Shown piece by piece: positions 1 through 10,238 of a DNA stretch of 64,000 bases (position 1 is its first letter; each line of letters opens with the position of its first letter). The position numbers and the translations under genes are program-made. The DNA is from Tanypteryx hageni (Eukaryota; Arthropoda; Insecta; Odonata; Petaluridae), in contig CM054114.1 in the NCBI GenBank assembly GCA_028673005.1, forward strand, positions 18,599,137-18,663,136. Direction: 5' to 3'. The notes beneath the pieces are model-generated. The model did not search any database and had not been told where the DNA came from. It saw only the letters and a list, made by a program, of their open reading frames with translations.

Positions 1-132
1 TCAGTTTAGACCGGGCATAACACATTCGAAGAGGCATCAGGCCCGCATTAAAGCGATGGATGTCATAGAATGACATTAGGATTACAGTTGTAAATGAGAG
101 TCATAGTTAGAAAAATAGACTTTATCTAGCCC

Positions 133-356
133 CTAGGGGGCCGCAAAAGTATTTTGGATGCAAGGTGAAATGTCTTAAAATAAAGTTTTCCCGAATAATA
201 AAATTTTATCAGAGAATACGATGTGATAAAAATTATTAATAGTTACATAAAATGAAGACATTTGCAATAAAGTTTCTTATTTTTACTGTTTACAATTTAA
301 AGGGGGCCGCATGAAATTCAAGCGGGCCGCGGCAATTGAAAGTTTGAGAACCACTG
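133..356. mobile_element. hAT-like non-autonomous element inserted in repeat A
   Basis: The right end reads agtttgagaaccactg, the inverse of a typical hAT terminus (CAGTGGTTCTCAAACT). The left end, ctagggggccgc, and the subterminal gggggccgc and gcgggccgcgg motifs fit a short hAT MITE. The candidate 8-bp flanks, atctagcc on the left and atttagaa on the right, agree at 5 of 8 positions, and the uninterrupted paralogue at 57.2 kb has atctaaaa there. The call therefore rests on the right terminus and the paralogue; the left boundary is less certain. No transposase sequence is present. Confidence 0.5.
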
Positions 357-466
357 ATTTAGAAGATGGGATCTCTATAACTGGAACATTCAAAGTTCAC
401 ATACTAATACTAATGTATGTTCCCAGCTGATTCACCTCTTGCCTACGCACAATGGGTACCTAAGAG

Positions 467-700
467 GTAGTGCAATGAACAGCAGATTAGAAAGGGAGAA
501 GAGAAACTCGGTGCCGGCATTAGTCTACTCTTAACGAAGAACACAAAGGGGGCTAACGGCTTAACGCTGTTTTTGCGCGGTCTCCTCAAACCACACGAAC
601 AAGAGGCGGAAAAAATCCTACTTGCGCAGGATTCGTGCCCGCTGCTTTAAAGCAGCAGGCGATTAGCAGCCAGCATCCTAACCACTACACCACCGGCACC
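467..700 (-). mobile_element. tRNA-Ser-like SINE with 8-bp target duplication
   Basis: On the minus strand the element begins ggtgccggtggtgtagtgg (a Pol III A-box), passes ctgctaat (an anticodon-loop-like GCT), then a variable-arm-like perfect hairpin gctgctttaaagcagc, then a T-arm-like gcgggcacgaatcctgc (B-box region). This order matches tRNA-Ser(GCU), but there is no matching 3' acceptor strand, so it is a tRNA-derived SINE head followed by about 150 bp of unrelated body. It is flanked by identical cctaagag copies at 459-466 and 701-708, consistent with a target site duplication. Confidence 0.65.
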
Positions 701-880
701 CCTAAGAGATTTTGCCGTTTGAGACGATAACATAGAAACCGCGTTCTATTTGCCCTCAATAACTAAGAAAAAATCCTGTATACTTTTCACAAAAATAAAT
801 AATTTATACAAAATCTCCAACGATTTAGTTAAGACAAAAATTAGCATTCGGGCTGCAGTTGGACATGCCTGATTTAGACC

Positions 881-1499
881 ATTAATGCAAACAGTAAAAA
901 ACTATTACTTACGAGTTTTTAAATGTTGACATAAAAGAAACGTTTTCCACTGTAATAGAGAGTGCAAATTCAAAGAATGGTCAATATTAGACTTTATTAT
1001 GGAATACATTTTCCACCCACCATAGAAATGTAAATTTCGAATATTTTTTTAATATTAAGGGAAAAAATATATATGGCACACATGTATTGCCGTATCGCCG
1101 CGTGTGACTAGAGGCAAACGTATTGGACACGACTGTTCTATTGGAATTACGGATTTTGCGATGTGTTTAAGTTATATGCTGGAGAAAATTAGTTGTAATG
1201 AGGCCAAAACCAATTAGGAAGTTAAAAATTCGGTAGGAGTAGAGAGTAGGTATATTGGATCGATAAAGGAGAGTGGTTTAGATTTCGAGAGCATAAAAAT
1301 GTTGAAATTAACTTTCGAGAAACAAATAATTTCTAAATTTTAGAAAACAATTTAAAAAGCAATTTAAAATATCAAAAAGGTTTTGTGAAATAGAAGGAAA
1401 GAGTTGCAAAACTCGTAGAGAACTCTCACGCAGTATTAGTAATACACGTACTTGCATGTGTGGCGGCCGCGTCGAGAGCAAAAATGTAATTATTATTAG
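881..1499. other. AT-rich stretch, no gene seen
   Basis: Low-GC sequence with frequent stops in all frames. I see no domain, RNA or repeat beyond short A/T runs. Confidence 0.5.
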
Positions 1500-1600
1500 A
1501 CGTTCTCTACCAGCGAAGCGGTAGGAGCGGAACTCCTTATGGGCACGTCGCCTCCGTCTGCCCGCCCGCATTTTAATATATGAGACTACTGGTCGGATTT
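1500..1600. repeat. Family Z head (GTCY-type), fragment
   Basis: The segment ccttatgggcacgtcgcct followed by ccgtctgcccgcccgcattt matches the start of the better-preserved copy at 49.02-49.10 kb (ccttatgggcatgtcg, gcgtccgcattttttat, then accactgg). Only the head is present; it runs straight into family Y at 1651. Confidence 0.5.
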
Positions 1601-1650
1601 TAATTAAATTAAGTATTAGTGGTCCTTATTAAAATGTATCGCCCAATTGT

Positions 1651-2190
1651 GATTTTGAGCTACATCCGTCAATTAGAACTTCCACTTTATATAACCACTT
1701 AAATAACCGTACACTCGTATCTCGTTAAATGGTATCCGTCAAGCATCCATACCATATTTTTCCCTCCCTAGCTCTTATATGATCTGTAAGGTATCGGTTA
1801 AAAAAATTATTAGGTTAGAGGACACCATTTGCCACAAAAAGGTTCGCAGGACCACATAATTACGACTTAATAGTTTCGGATATAAAAATTCGAGAAAATC
1901 CCAAGCGCAACACTACATATTTTGTTTACATCGATCGCAAAGACAAAAATATCGGCGAACTACAATGAAACATCCATATTTTTCTCTCCTAACTTTTATA
2001 TAATCTCAGAGTTATACATTAAAATATTATCTGGGTAGAGGACAAAATGTTTTACAAAATAGTTTACGGAATCATATAATTATGACTTATAGTTTCGGAG
2101 ATAAAAATTCAAGAACCGCAGATCTTTCCATTCCGTTTTATACGCATTTATCATAAAGAACGTCTTTGAAATCTCTATGTATACTTTTTC
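1651..2190 (+). repeat. Family Y, copy 1 (two internal units)
   Basis: Shares gattttgagctacatccgtc, tcaattagaacttcc, tagtttcggagataaaaatt and aagaacgtctttgaaatctc with copies at 9.93-10.24 kb and 13.70-14.17 kb. The stretch from about tcttatatgatctg to ataaaaattcgag occurs twice here, about 240 bp apart, so this copy holds a direct duplication that the 9.93 kb copy lacks. It is non-coding; the class is unknown. Confidence 0.7.
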
Positions 2191-3106
2191 TACTTGTTTA
2201 TAAACCATCGCATTGTATTTATCGTACGCGATCACCATCACCCCCGGGGACTCTCTATATTTTTATGATCTTTAAAGGAAAATTTTGCAATTAAAAAATA
2301 ATGGAATTAAGACATTAAAGTAGAGAATCTTTAAGGTCTTCTGTTTGCATTGACTAGGATTCTAAATTAAATAAAATATGATTTAAGTACCTATCATATT
2401 GTGCTTCGTGATTTATTTATTAGGATATCTGTATTTGATGTGCGATGATATTGTAAATTGTAAATATTTCTAGAGGTATGAGCGTTTTTATGTAAATTAT
2501 TTAAAATGACTTAATATAATGATAGTAACTATGCTAAAGGAGATCACTCGGCAAAAAAATAACAATCTCCTTTTGCCCCTTTGACTATCCTAAGGAATCG
2601 AATCCAACAAATAATTGCAACAAAACGAAGGAATGCAATTGCTTAAGGTACCTTAATGCATATCGCTCATGGGAAAGTATTACGATTTTCCAAAGAAAAT
2701 ACATTTTTCGACCCAGCGAAAAGATCTTCGTCGGATGTTATTCTTTGGTGCCTGTCTCGATTGATTAATAAAAGCAAAGAAAAGTTGTATATTTACACTT
2801 AATTTTAATGAGAAATATGCAATTTTTCTCTACTTTAGGATATGGAGAAATTCCAAAAATAACTCCTGTAACAGTTAACTTTGTAATAAATAAAAGCTTG
2901 GCATGTTATATACACATATTTTAGGTAAACTTATGCATTCGATTTGGGTAATACTTAAATTCTGCAGCGTATTGCTAAATTAAGCATCCACAAATATTCC
3001 AACATTTTTGTTTTTGCATGGCAGCTTTCACAAAAGGCACCCGACAGTTTTTCTCTTCTCAATAGGAAAAGGAGGTCGTAAAAATAAAAAAAACAAAGAT
3101 TCAAGG
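2191..3106. other. AT-rich stretch, no gene seen
   Basis: Nothing recognisable apart from AT-rich sequence with many stops in all frames. Confidence 0.45.
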
Positions 3107-3345
3107 CTAAGCAATATGGTGGAAAATGATCAAGCTGGAAGTGTTTCCGTGCTCGCGTCGTTGGGGGTTTCCTGTAATTGTTGACGGATTAACCGGACGC
3201 TTCCGAGCAACGGTCGATTTGGAATAAAATGGCCGATTTGGAGTTTGGCCCGGAGGCGTGCGGTGGTTTCGAGACTGTCGAATTTTAGGGGGGAGACCAG
3301 TTATCTGAGGCCATTGCGGGTGCAATCTCGTTGAATGGGTTCTTA
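3107..3345. other. CpG-containing island, function unknown
   Basis: A locally GC-richer patch (for example ggccgatttggagtttggcc and gacggattaaccggacgc). The minus strand is open for 72 codons (3325 to 3107), but the predicted peptide is proline- and arginine-rich with no recognisable domain. Conserved non-coding DNA is as likely as coding. Confidence 0.2.
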
Positions 3346-3709
3346 TTTGTTATTTAATATAGCTGGCAAAATTTCATTAATGTGATTGGCGAAGGATAAA
3401 GTTTCCATTCCTATATAATCCCCGATGTACTCGTAAGGCTAAAATATAAAGAGCCTTAGTGTTTCGTTGGTGCAATTTAGGAAGCTACAGTCATCGCGGA
3501 AATTAATCGAACCAATTTTAGCGGAGAGATGCGCTGCGATTAAAAAGTCGAATCTTGTACTGCATTCGCCTGATCCGGAGGCGTAAAGATAAATCGCAAT
3601 GACGGGAAAAATACTGGGTCACAAAAATGAAGCAATCAGATGGAGAGCTATCCTGAAGCGATGCGGATCGCTGAATCTACCACTGTACCGAAATTATGTC
3701 TATTTTGTT

Positions 3710-3852
3710 TATGATTTGCATCTTTTTAGCTCTTACGATTTACATCTCTTTAGCTCTTACGATTTACATCTTTTTAACTATTACGATTTACATCTTCTTA
3801 GCTCTTACGATTTACATCTTTTTAACTATTACGATTGACATCTTTTTAACTC
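3710..3852. repeat. 24-bp tandem repeat, about 6 copies
   Basis: The unit tacgatttacatctttttag plus ctct (24 bp) repeats six times with small changes. Two unit versions, ending in agctct or aactat, partly alternate, suggesting higher-order growth. Because the period is a multiple of three the plus strand stays open and would encode an eight-residue YDLHLFSS-type repeat. I see no gene around it, so I read it as a minisatellite. Confidence 0.9.
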
Positions 3853-5192
3853 ATACTGATGCAGAACACGTAAAAATGCAAATGTTACAGTTCTTACATT
3901 TTGCACGCGTCGAAAGTATCCCAAAACTTTTGTTGGCACAGGTAAAAATTTCAGCATTTAGCATTTCCGTGATATTTATAAACAACGCTCTGCACTTTGA
4001 ATAAAAAAAATACTTTTTGAGAGCCCCCGTTGATTGACTCCAGATCAGAAAGCTCCCAATAGTTAAAGATCCGAATAAACGTGAAAGAACTAAATTTGTA
4101 GAGAAGATAGAATCGCATCCAAGTTTCGTTACTTAATAAAATTAGCCTGAGAAAATTGCTTCCAGAGTGAGAGAGAGAAAAAATATATAAAATTACGATT
4201 TACGAGAAACAAGAACTTCGTAGCCACTTCAGAAACCTTCCTTTAAAAGTTCCTACGCTTGGAAATATTGCATAACCTTCGCTATTTTGATTTCGATTTT
4301 GTTTTGTTCCTGTTATCTCCCGGAACACTTTTAAGAGTCTCTTTATTTCTAATTCACTAGAGTTCCAGTATTTGATCCTCTCCTTCCACGCTCCATCCCC
4401 ATCGAACCTGTCTTCCATTTACCGGCCAATCACTAAAGAGCCATTGATGGAACGATATCATTGCGCTTTGCGGGGTTTTATTATTATTATTTTTTAAATA
4501 AATCATTTTTGATCGTTCGTGATTCCCGTTACCCTCCATCCCAACATCTTAACAAGGTCCCCATGCGTCCGTTTAATGATGGCGTTTATTATTATGAAAA
4601 CAGTTTTTGCTAGCAGGCGGAGATTACCTCATTAAATTGCTTCAGGCGTACTCTTCTGTTTTAACTCAATTTGTTGTTTACCTTCTGTTTCTTCCTCTAT
4701 CCCCAAATCCTTTCCACCACTGAGCGCTCTGGGACTTATTTGGCTAACAAGTTCTTGACTTCCAATTTAAAATGTGTCTGTGGAACTTTTTTCGTTCTTA
4801 AATCTTTTAAATAACTCAACGACGGTGTTGTATTGCTTCAGGGTAAATGTTAAACGATTTTGAAGGTAATTCGGCGCAAATTTATTGAAAGAAACGTTGT
4901 CAAATCGCATACTTTCTAGTTTTGTAACCATAAAATTGTTTAAGATGTTTAATCATTTAAATAAATTGAAGTGTATCTTTATAATAGGGAAATTTTCCAG
5001 GCTATGATGTATTAAATTATTCGTACGTCTTAGTGCGGCAGTATATATTAACGTCCAGTAATGAAAACAAACTTTTTAAATGTGAACTCAAAGATACCAT
5101 TAAAACTAGTATCTTGTAGTTCGCATTTCCAGCGTCAATATTACGGGACTACCTATCATTTCATTCCAATTAAAGGGTGATCAAATGAAGCG
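3853..5192. other. AT-rich stretch, no gene seen
   Basis: No domain, RNA or clear repeat. Short open stretches on the minus strand at 4.20-4.54 kb lack recognisable features. Confidence 0.45.
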
Positions 5193-5420
5193 ATGACCTG
5201 TAAAGTACGTGATTTTCCCAAATATCAAGCTCAATGTTTTAATGAATTATTCTCATCGATGAACGCGGTGGGGGAGATATTGGAGGCTTTGTTTTTGAGT
5301 AGCACGAGATATCAAATGCCACCTCAACAAAAGGTAACGCAATGGCTTATTGATGCCTATGAAGGAAAATTGTTTACTTTTCAGAAGTATGTCGTGGGAT
5401 TGCGGGGGCAACATTCGTAA
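5193..5420 (+). CDS. Unrecognised 75-codon ORF, doubtful
   Basis: An open frame from ATG to TAA with a fairly protein-like composition in its second half (residues about 28-75 mix hydrophobic, acidic and basic residues and include VTQWLIDAYEGKL). I do not recognise a family. No splice signals or neighbours support it, and it may be a chance ORF or a remnant of an unrecognised transposon. No function is proposed. Confidence 0.12.
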   Translation: MTCKVRDFPKYQAQCFNELFSSMNAVGEILEALFLSSTRYQMPPQQKVTQWLIDAYEGKLFTFQKYVVGLRGQHS

Positions 5421-5799
5421 ATTATTTCACAAATTGCTAACGTAGACCAAATCTCAGCATACTTTAAAATTTCTAATTGCTATTATTGTTTACTGGAAAA
5501 GCATTGTTTCTTGTATTGTAGGGAGATAACTGTCCAATTGTATTGTCCAAAGACTAATAATACAGCATTTCAATACAATATTTGACAGCAAATGTAAACA
5601 ATATACTAATTGTTAAAAATTCAGTTGAGTCAATTCGATCTTTGGTTTCTTTAAATGCGCGTTTCAAAAAATGAGCTCACTTCTTCTTCGGGGACACGTG
5701 GCACTTGCATAAATACGGTAGTCGTTGAAATTTAATTTCTGATCGTTGGTAAGCAAAGTAATCGTTTTAAGAATAACAATAATTTTTAGCCTACTTTGT

Positions 5800-5842
5800 C
5801 GTTGTGTCTGTCTGTCCGTCTGTCTGTCTGTTCGTCTCCTCT
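5800..5842. repeat. (GTCY)n microsatellite
   Basis: A run of GTCT/GTCC tetramers (tgtctgtctgtccgtctgtc and onward) just upstream of a family X copy. Similar short tracts occur at about 30385, 33908, 39505 and 49045, each next to dispersed repeats, so the tract appears to be part of mobile units. Confidence 0.8.
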
Positions 5843-5849
5843 ATTAACT

Positions 5850-6220
5850 TTTGAATCATTTTCATGAAACTTGGTGGAAATCACTTGCAACATGGGTCGA
5901 GCTCCCGAGGATAGATTTTGTTGTGAAGATTGAAGTTCCGGGTTCGATTGCTGGAACTAACCTTCCAATTTGATTTACATGGGACATCTGAAATTCATCG
6001 TGCAGGGTATTTCTCTATTGCAGATTAAAATATTTTAGAATTGTAATATCGGAGCGAGTGTTGTAAAGGAAAGGAATGAAGATTCTAATTTTTATCGTAG
6101 AATTTTGGTTATCGATTGTATTTCTTAAAATTTCGCCTAAATACTGGCGATTTTGCCGTTTTTATCACTCATTACGAGAGTGTTGTCATAGTAGCAATTA
6201 TTGCTGGACTCAGATTCGGT
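5850..6220 (+). repeat. Family X, copy 1 (with B-box-like core)
   Basis: Contains gaagttccgggttcgattg (resembling a tRNA T-arm, the Pol III B-box), then tttacatgggacatctgaaa, catcgtgcagggtattt and, after a gap, atcactcattacgagagtg. These words recur inverted at 20.71-20.91 kb, and in part at 8.78-8.88 kb. Copy 1 carries an internal segment (about 6030-6150) that the 20.7 kb copy lacks. It may be tRNA-related, but the A-box side is not clear. Confidence 0.6.
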
Positions 6221-6571
6221 ATACTTTAATACGTACACGCGTTATTCTTGCCGTACAAATACGCGTGATCAATTTAATATTTGTAGTATTTTGTAATGCT
6301 AAATTATGAGATCTGGGAACACAAAGAGCTACATATCCGCGACGACTTTAAATCTATTAAAGCCAATATAAGTATTAAATAAATGATGAAATGGAAAGCA
6401 GGCATCATAAGTTCTGTTTGGGTCATCTTTTTACTCTTTCGAAACGTTTTTAAAATTTCACTCGGAAAATTCATTACTTACTCTTTATCGTGAGTTAATG
6501 GAAGTGCCGAATTAGTGTCCCAATTCTTATTTCTTCAAAATGCAATTATATTACATCCTGCAAAAAAAATC

Positions 6572-7151
6572 GGTACTTACGTATTTTTCGCAGAACCTTT
6601 ACGTGGCGCCATGAGTGACGGGAAATGAAACTACGTGGATTTTCGCTAGCATGGGGAGAGTGACATTCATTTAAGGCAGGGAAATAGAACGAACCCACCA
6701 ACCTAACGTTATCCAACCCGGTTTTGAGAAAAAGCAAACGTTCTTTTTTATAATTAAAGTGTTCATTTTATTAATAATTTAAAATGGAAATAAAACGAAC
6801 CAAACCTTACCCAAACCCCGGTTGGAGAAAAAATGGCAACCTCAACCTCCACTCAGCAGTTCCAGGTTTTTCGTATAATAACGTGTTCATTTAATTAAAC
6901 TTATTTTTTAAGAAAAGAAACCGAACCAACCAACCAAACAACGTTTTTACCCAACCCGGTTGAAGAAAAAACAAACTATTTTCTATAATTTAAAGTGTTA
7001 ATTCTATTAAAAATTTTAAATGGAAATATAACGAACCAACCAACCCGGTTGGGAAAAAAACAACCTCCCGAAGCAGAGCAAACTCCACGTATTTCTATTT
7101 CCCGTCACCCACGGCGCCACGTAACGGTCCTGCGGAAAATACGTAAGTACC
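6572..7151. mobile_element. E1: 580-bp element with 68-bp TIRs and internal tandem repeats
   Basis: The left terminus (6572-6639) and the reverse complement of the right terminus (7084-7151) agree at about 60 of 68 positions, both starting ggtacttacgtattttt or a near match. Between them lie about 3.4 degenerate units of roughly 110 bp, each holding a gaaccaaccaacccggttg core and an aaagtgttcattttatta-type AT-rich half. No transposase is present, so it is a non-autonomous DNA transposon. I cannot name the superfamily and find no convincing target duplication. Confidence 0.85.
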
Positions 7152-8011
7152 AAAAACTCTGTTGGCTCAGCTAGTCTCAAACTCGATTATTTTCGAGGAA
7201 ACTTAAAATTGTAGAATCATTCGAGTGAATTTTAAATGAAATCAGCACAGCGATCGTCTTCTTACACCATACAGTTGCCTAAGTTTGTCAAATTAATGCC
7301 AATAAAAACGTATACCTCACAAAGTTAAATTTCAAGTTTTATTATTGTGATAGAAATTAATTAGGAGGCCATCGTAGCTAAATTCCCTTTTAAAAGGTTT
7401 AGAGAAATCGACTTGATTCGGAGTGTAGGAAAATTTGGAGGTAATCTGGAAAGCATCCGAAGAATTTTATCGAGACATAATCATTGACAGAGCCGAGTTC
7501 TTTAATATTTTAACCTTTCAAAACATATTTAAATGCTCTGTTTTACGTTCTGCGCTAACGTTTTTTGTTTGCCAAAGAAATATGAAAAATCTTGAGGGTA
7601 AATTTAATGTCATAACTATTTAAAAATGTACGATAGTTAAGATAAGTACATATTATATTATGTTCTCAGTAACGAGATTTTAAAAGAAACATTTCTCCAT
7701 TTTGTGTCATTCAAGAAATTTGTCAGTTTGTGAAATTCAGAGTAAGTTACTTGCATCTAAAGTTTGAAAGCGACTGAATTTTCTCACGACTGAAGTTAGT
7801 TTTGCGGATTCTTTTGCGAAGAAAGTTTTCGATGCCTAGAGAAAATTAACGGACGGATACATGTTTACATACAAAAGGCGAGTGAATAAACCTATGGCAA
7901 TGAACTGATAGCGATCAAGGGATAGAACTTTCCCTTCGATACATTTTCCTTCTCTCTCTCTCCATTTCAGGCATTTTGGCTTTTATTTTCGAAACTTATA
8001 CATCTCCCTTC
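7152..8011. other. AT-rich stretch, no gene seen
   Basis: Only short open frames with no recognisable content. Confidence 0.4.
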
Positions 8012-8129
8012 TTACCATTTTCTCCTATTCGTTTTTATCGTTGATATATAATGCCCTCGCCCGTTTCTTTGACTACCAATCTCTCCAGTTTCAGTTTCAG
8101 TTTCAAGAACTCTCCTTGATCTTTTGCCA

Positions 8130-8260
8130 AGAGTTTTTATATAATGACAAATTAGAAAAGTGTACATTGTATCGCAAATAGGCGAGTTTGGTGCGACGGA
8201 GTATTTGATACTAAACAATATATGTACTTTGAATGAACGCACACTATAAAACAAGAAGTC
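8130..8260 (-). repeat. Repeat shared with 40.2 kb (family Z tail)
   Basis: On the minus strand, tcaaatactccgtcgcac and cgcctatttgcgatacaatg correspond to tcaaatactccattgcac and cgcctatttgtgatacac at 40.25-40.31 kb on the plus strand. Both copies are open in the same frame over this segment, giving similar peptides around a PICDT motif. Confidence 0.5.
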
Positions 8261-8779
8261 CAAACAAGGACTAATGCAAGCTGGTTTTCCAAAGATGACA
8301 TCCCGAATTGATTACTTATATTGGCAGAAAATGTTTCAGTACGTGTTAGTCATTCCAAGGAATTCTCATGCCATAAATACCACTTGTAGTTCAAAGTTCA
8401 TCAATAGAGATAGAGAAAAATTTGAAAAACAAATTAATAGAGCATTATAAGATTTAAAACACTAAAAACCATGTCAAAACTCTTTCTGACATCTTGCGTG
8501 CATTTTTTAAATAAACGAATTTAAAAACTGTTATTGTTTATACGCTAATATGTATGGATCAACTGTCCATTGATGATGGGTAGTCGAGCGGTAGTGAAAA
8601 TAACCCATTGTTCACTCATCTATGTTCAAGCTGAGTTCGGTAGTAATCGTCTCCATGACAACAATCAGATAAAATGCGATTTAAAACGCAAAAACGCTGT
8701 TTCAGTAGAAATTCAACAAAACCCGATCAGTTATCGAAATTTTGCTATAAGAATTAGAACTAAAATTCATTTCCTCATA

Positions 8780-8885
8780 TAACAGTACAAATATCGCTCC
8801 AATATCACAATTTCAAGATATATTAAAGTATTAAAGAAAACATCTCTGCACGATGGATTTGAGATTTCCTATGTAAATCAAATAG
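8780..8885 (-). repeat. Family X, copy 2 (inverted, truncated)
   Basis: The stretch tatcgctccaatatcacaat followed by ctgcacgatggatttgaga and tgtaaatcaaat is the inverse of copy 1. It stops where the RTE-like LINE begins, so the LINE probably inserted at this point. Confidence 0.6.
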
Positions 8886-9872
8886 GGAAAAAACAAAATA
8901 GGAATAGATTGGAAAGATAAAAGACTGCTTAAAAACCTTTACTTTGATCAAAAGATTAGAGTCAGGGTTGAAGGAGAAGAGACAGAAAGTACTTCAATAG
9001 GGAGGGGAGTGAGGCAGGGTTGCCCTATTTCACCAGCGATATTTAATATTTATGCAGAAACAATAACAGAAGAAGCGTTGATGGAAGAGAAAGGATTTAA
9101 GATAGGAGGTGAAAGTATTACCACCATTAAATACGCAGATGATCAGGGCTTAATAGCAGAAGGCGAGAAAGAGCTTCAGAGGATGACAGACAGACTAGTG
9201 GAGGTTGGCCAACAATATGGAATGAAGATCAATACAGAAAAAACAAAAGTCATGGTGGTTTCAAAGGAACATAAAGAATTAAATATAATGGTAAATGGCC
9301 AAAAATTGGAAAAAGTAAGTAGTTTCAAATATCTCGGCAGTATTTTAGCACAGGATGGAAGTAGTACACAGGACATCAGAAGTAGGATTGCAATGGCAAA
9401 AGCAGCATTTAACGAGAAGAAGGAGCTTCTCACAAGCAAGAAAATAAATTTAGAAACAAGGAAGAAATTAACAAAATGCTACATATGGAGCAAAGCTCTT
9501 TATGGTGCAGAGACGTGGACGGTAAGGAGAAAGGAGGAAAAATATTAAGAAAGTTTTGAGATGTGGGTATGGAGGAGAATGATGAAAGTGAAATGGACAG
9601 AGAGGAAGAGAAACGAAGAAGTATTAGAAATGGTGGGAGAAGAAAGGACGCTAATAAGAACAATCAGGAGAAGAAAAGCAAATTGGATAGGGCACATATT
9701 GAGAAGACAGTGTTTACAAAGGACGATCTTAGAAGGAAAAATTAGTGGAAGAAGAGGAAGAGGGAGAAAAAGAATAGGAATATTAGATAATATAAAGCAG
9801 GGATATAATACTTATAGAGGTATAAAAGAGGCTTCTAGGGAGAGAGAGAAATGGAGGCAGCGATTCAGTTAA
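8886..9872 (+). pseudogene. Reverse transcriptase fragment (RTE-like), one in-frame stop
   Basis: The frame is open from 8886, so there is no native start. Visible are the RT motif RQGCPISPAIFNIY (from about 9012), the catalytic YADD at 9132-9143, the thumb motif GMKINTEKTK, and FKYLGSIL. After an in-frame TAA at 9546-9548 the same frame continues with MWVWRRMMKVKW, WIGHILRR and GRRGRGRKR, the conserved C-terminal region of insect endonuclease-reverse transcriptases annotated as RTE. The N-terminal endonuclease and the first RT motifs are missing. The RT family is clear; the RTE clade is inferred from the C-terminal motifs and the tail. Confidence 0.85.
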
Positions 9873-9912
9873 AACCTGTCTTCGGACAGAAGCATGATGA
9901 TGATGATGATTG
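8886..9912 (+). mobile_element. RTE-like LINE, 5'-truncated
   Basis: A non-LTR retrotransposon fragment holding the C-terminal half of a reverse transcriptase and the region after it, ending in the 3' sequence cttcggacagaagc plus an (atg)n tail (about 9884-9912). A short trinucleotide tail of this kind is typical of RTE elements. The 5' end is truncated directly against family X, and family Y begins about 20 bp after the tail. No convincing target duplication was found. Confidence 0.85.
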
Positions 9913-9932
9913 AAATTTATTGAAAAAATTCT

Positions 9933-10238
9933 GATTTTGAACTTCATCCGTCAATTAGAACTTCCAATTTATATAAGCAAATAAATAAACGTACACAATT
10001 ATCTCGTCAAATGGCATCCGTCAAGCAACAATTAAAAACAATTTTTCCCCATGCTCATATGTGATCTGCGAGGCATGAATTGATAACATTGTTCGGACGC
10101 TGGACCACATTTACCACAATAAAGGCCGCCAGACTTGTAGTTTCGGAGATAAAAAGTCGAGAACTGCCGAATCTTTCGATACCGTTTTATACGAATTTCT
10201 CATAAAGAACGCCTTTGAAATCTCTGTGAATTCCATTT
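9933..10238 (+). repeat. Family Y, copy 2 (single unit)
   Basis: Begins gattttgaacttcatccgtc and ends cctttgaaatctctgtgaat. It carries the flanks of copy 1 but only one internal unit, so it shows the unduplicated form of family Y. Confidence 0.7.

Larger units (their letters stand above)
18..880. repeat. Dispersed repeat A, copy 1 (interrupted)
   Basis: Two outer segments, about 18-132 and 709-870, match one continuous stretch at 57.11-57.41 kb: shared words include gaggcatcagg, gcgatggatgt, gactttatcta, cctcaataacta and agcgatttagtt. The middle, about 133-708, is missing from the 57 kb copy and is filled by a hAT-like end and a tRNA-derived SINE. No coding potential is seen. The repeat's class is unknown; it could be a non-autonomous DNA element or LINE 3' tail. 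Confidence 0.7.
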
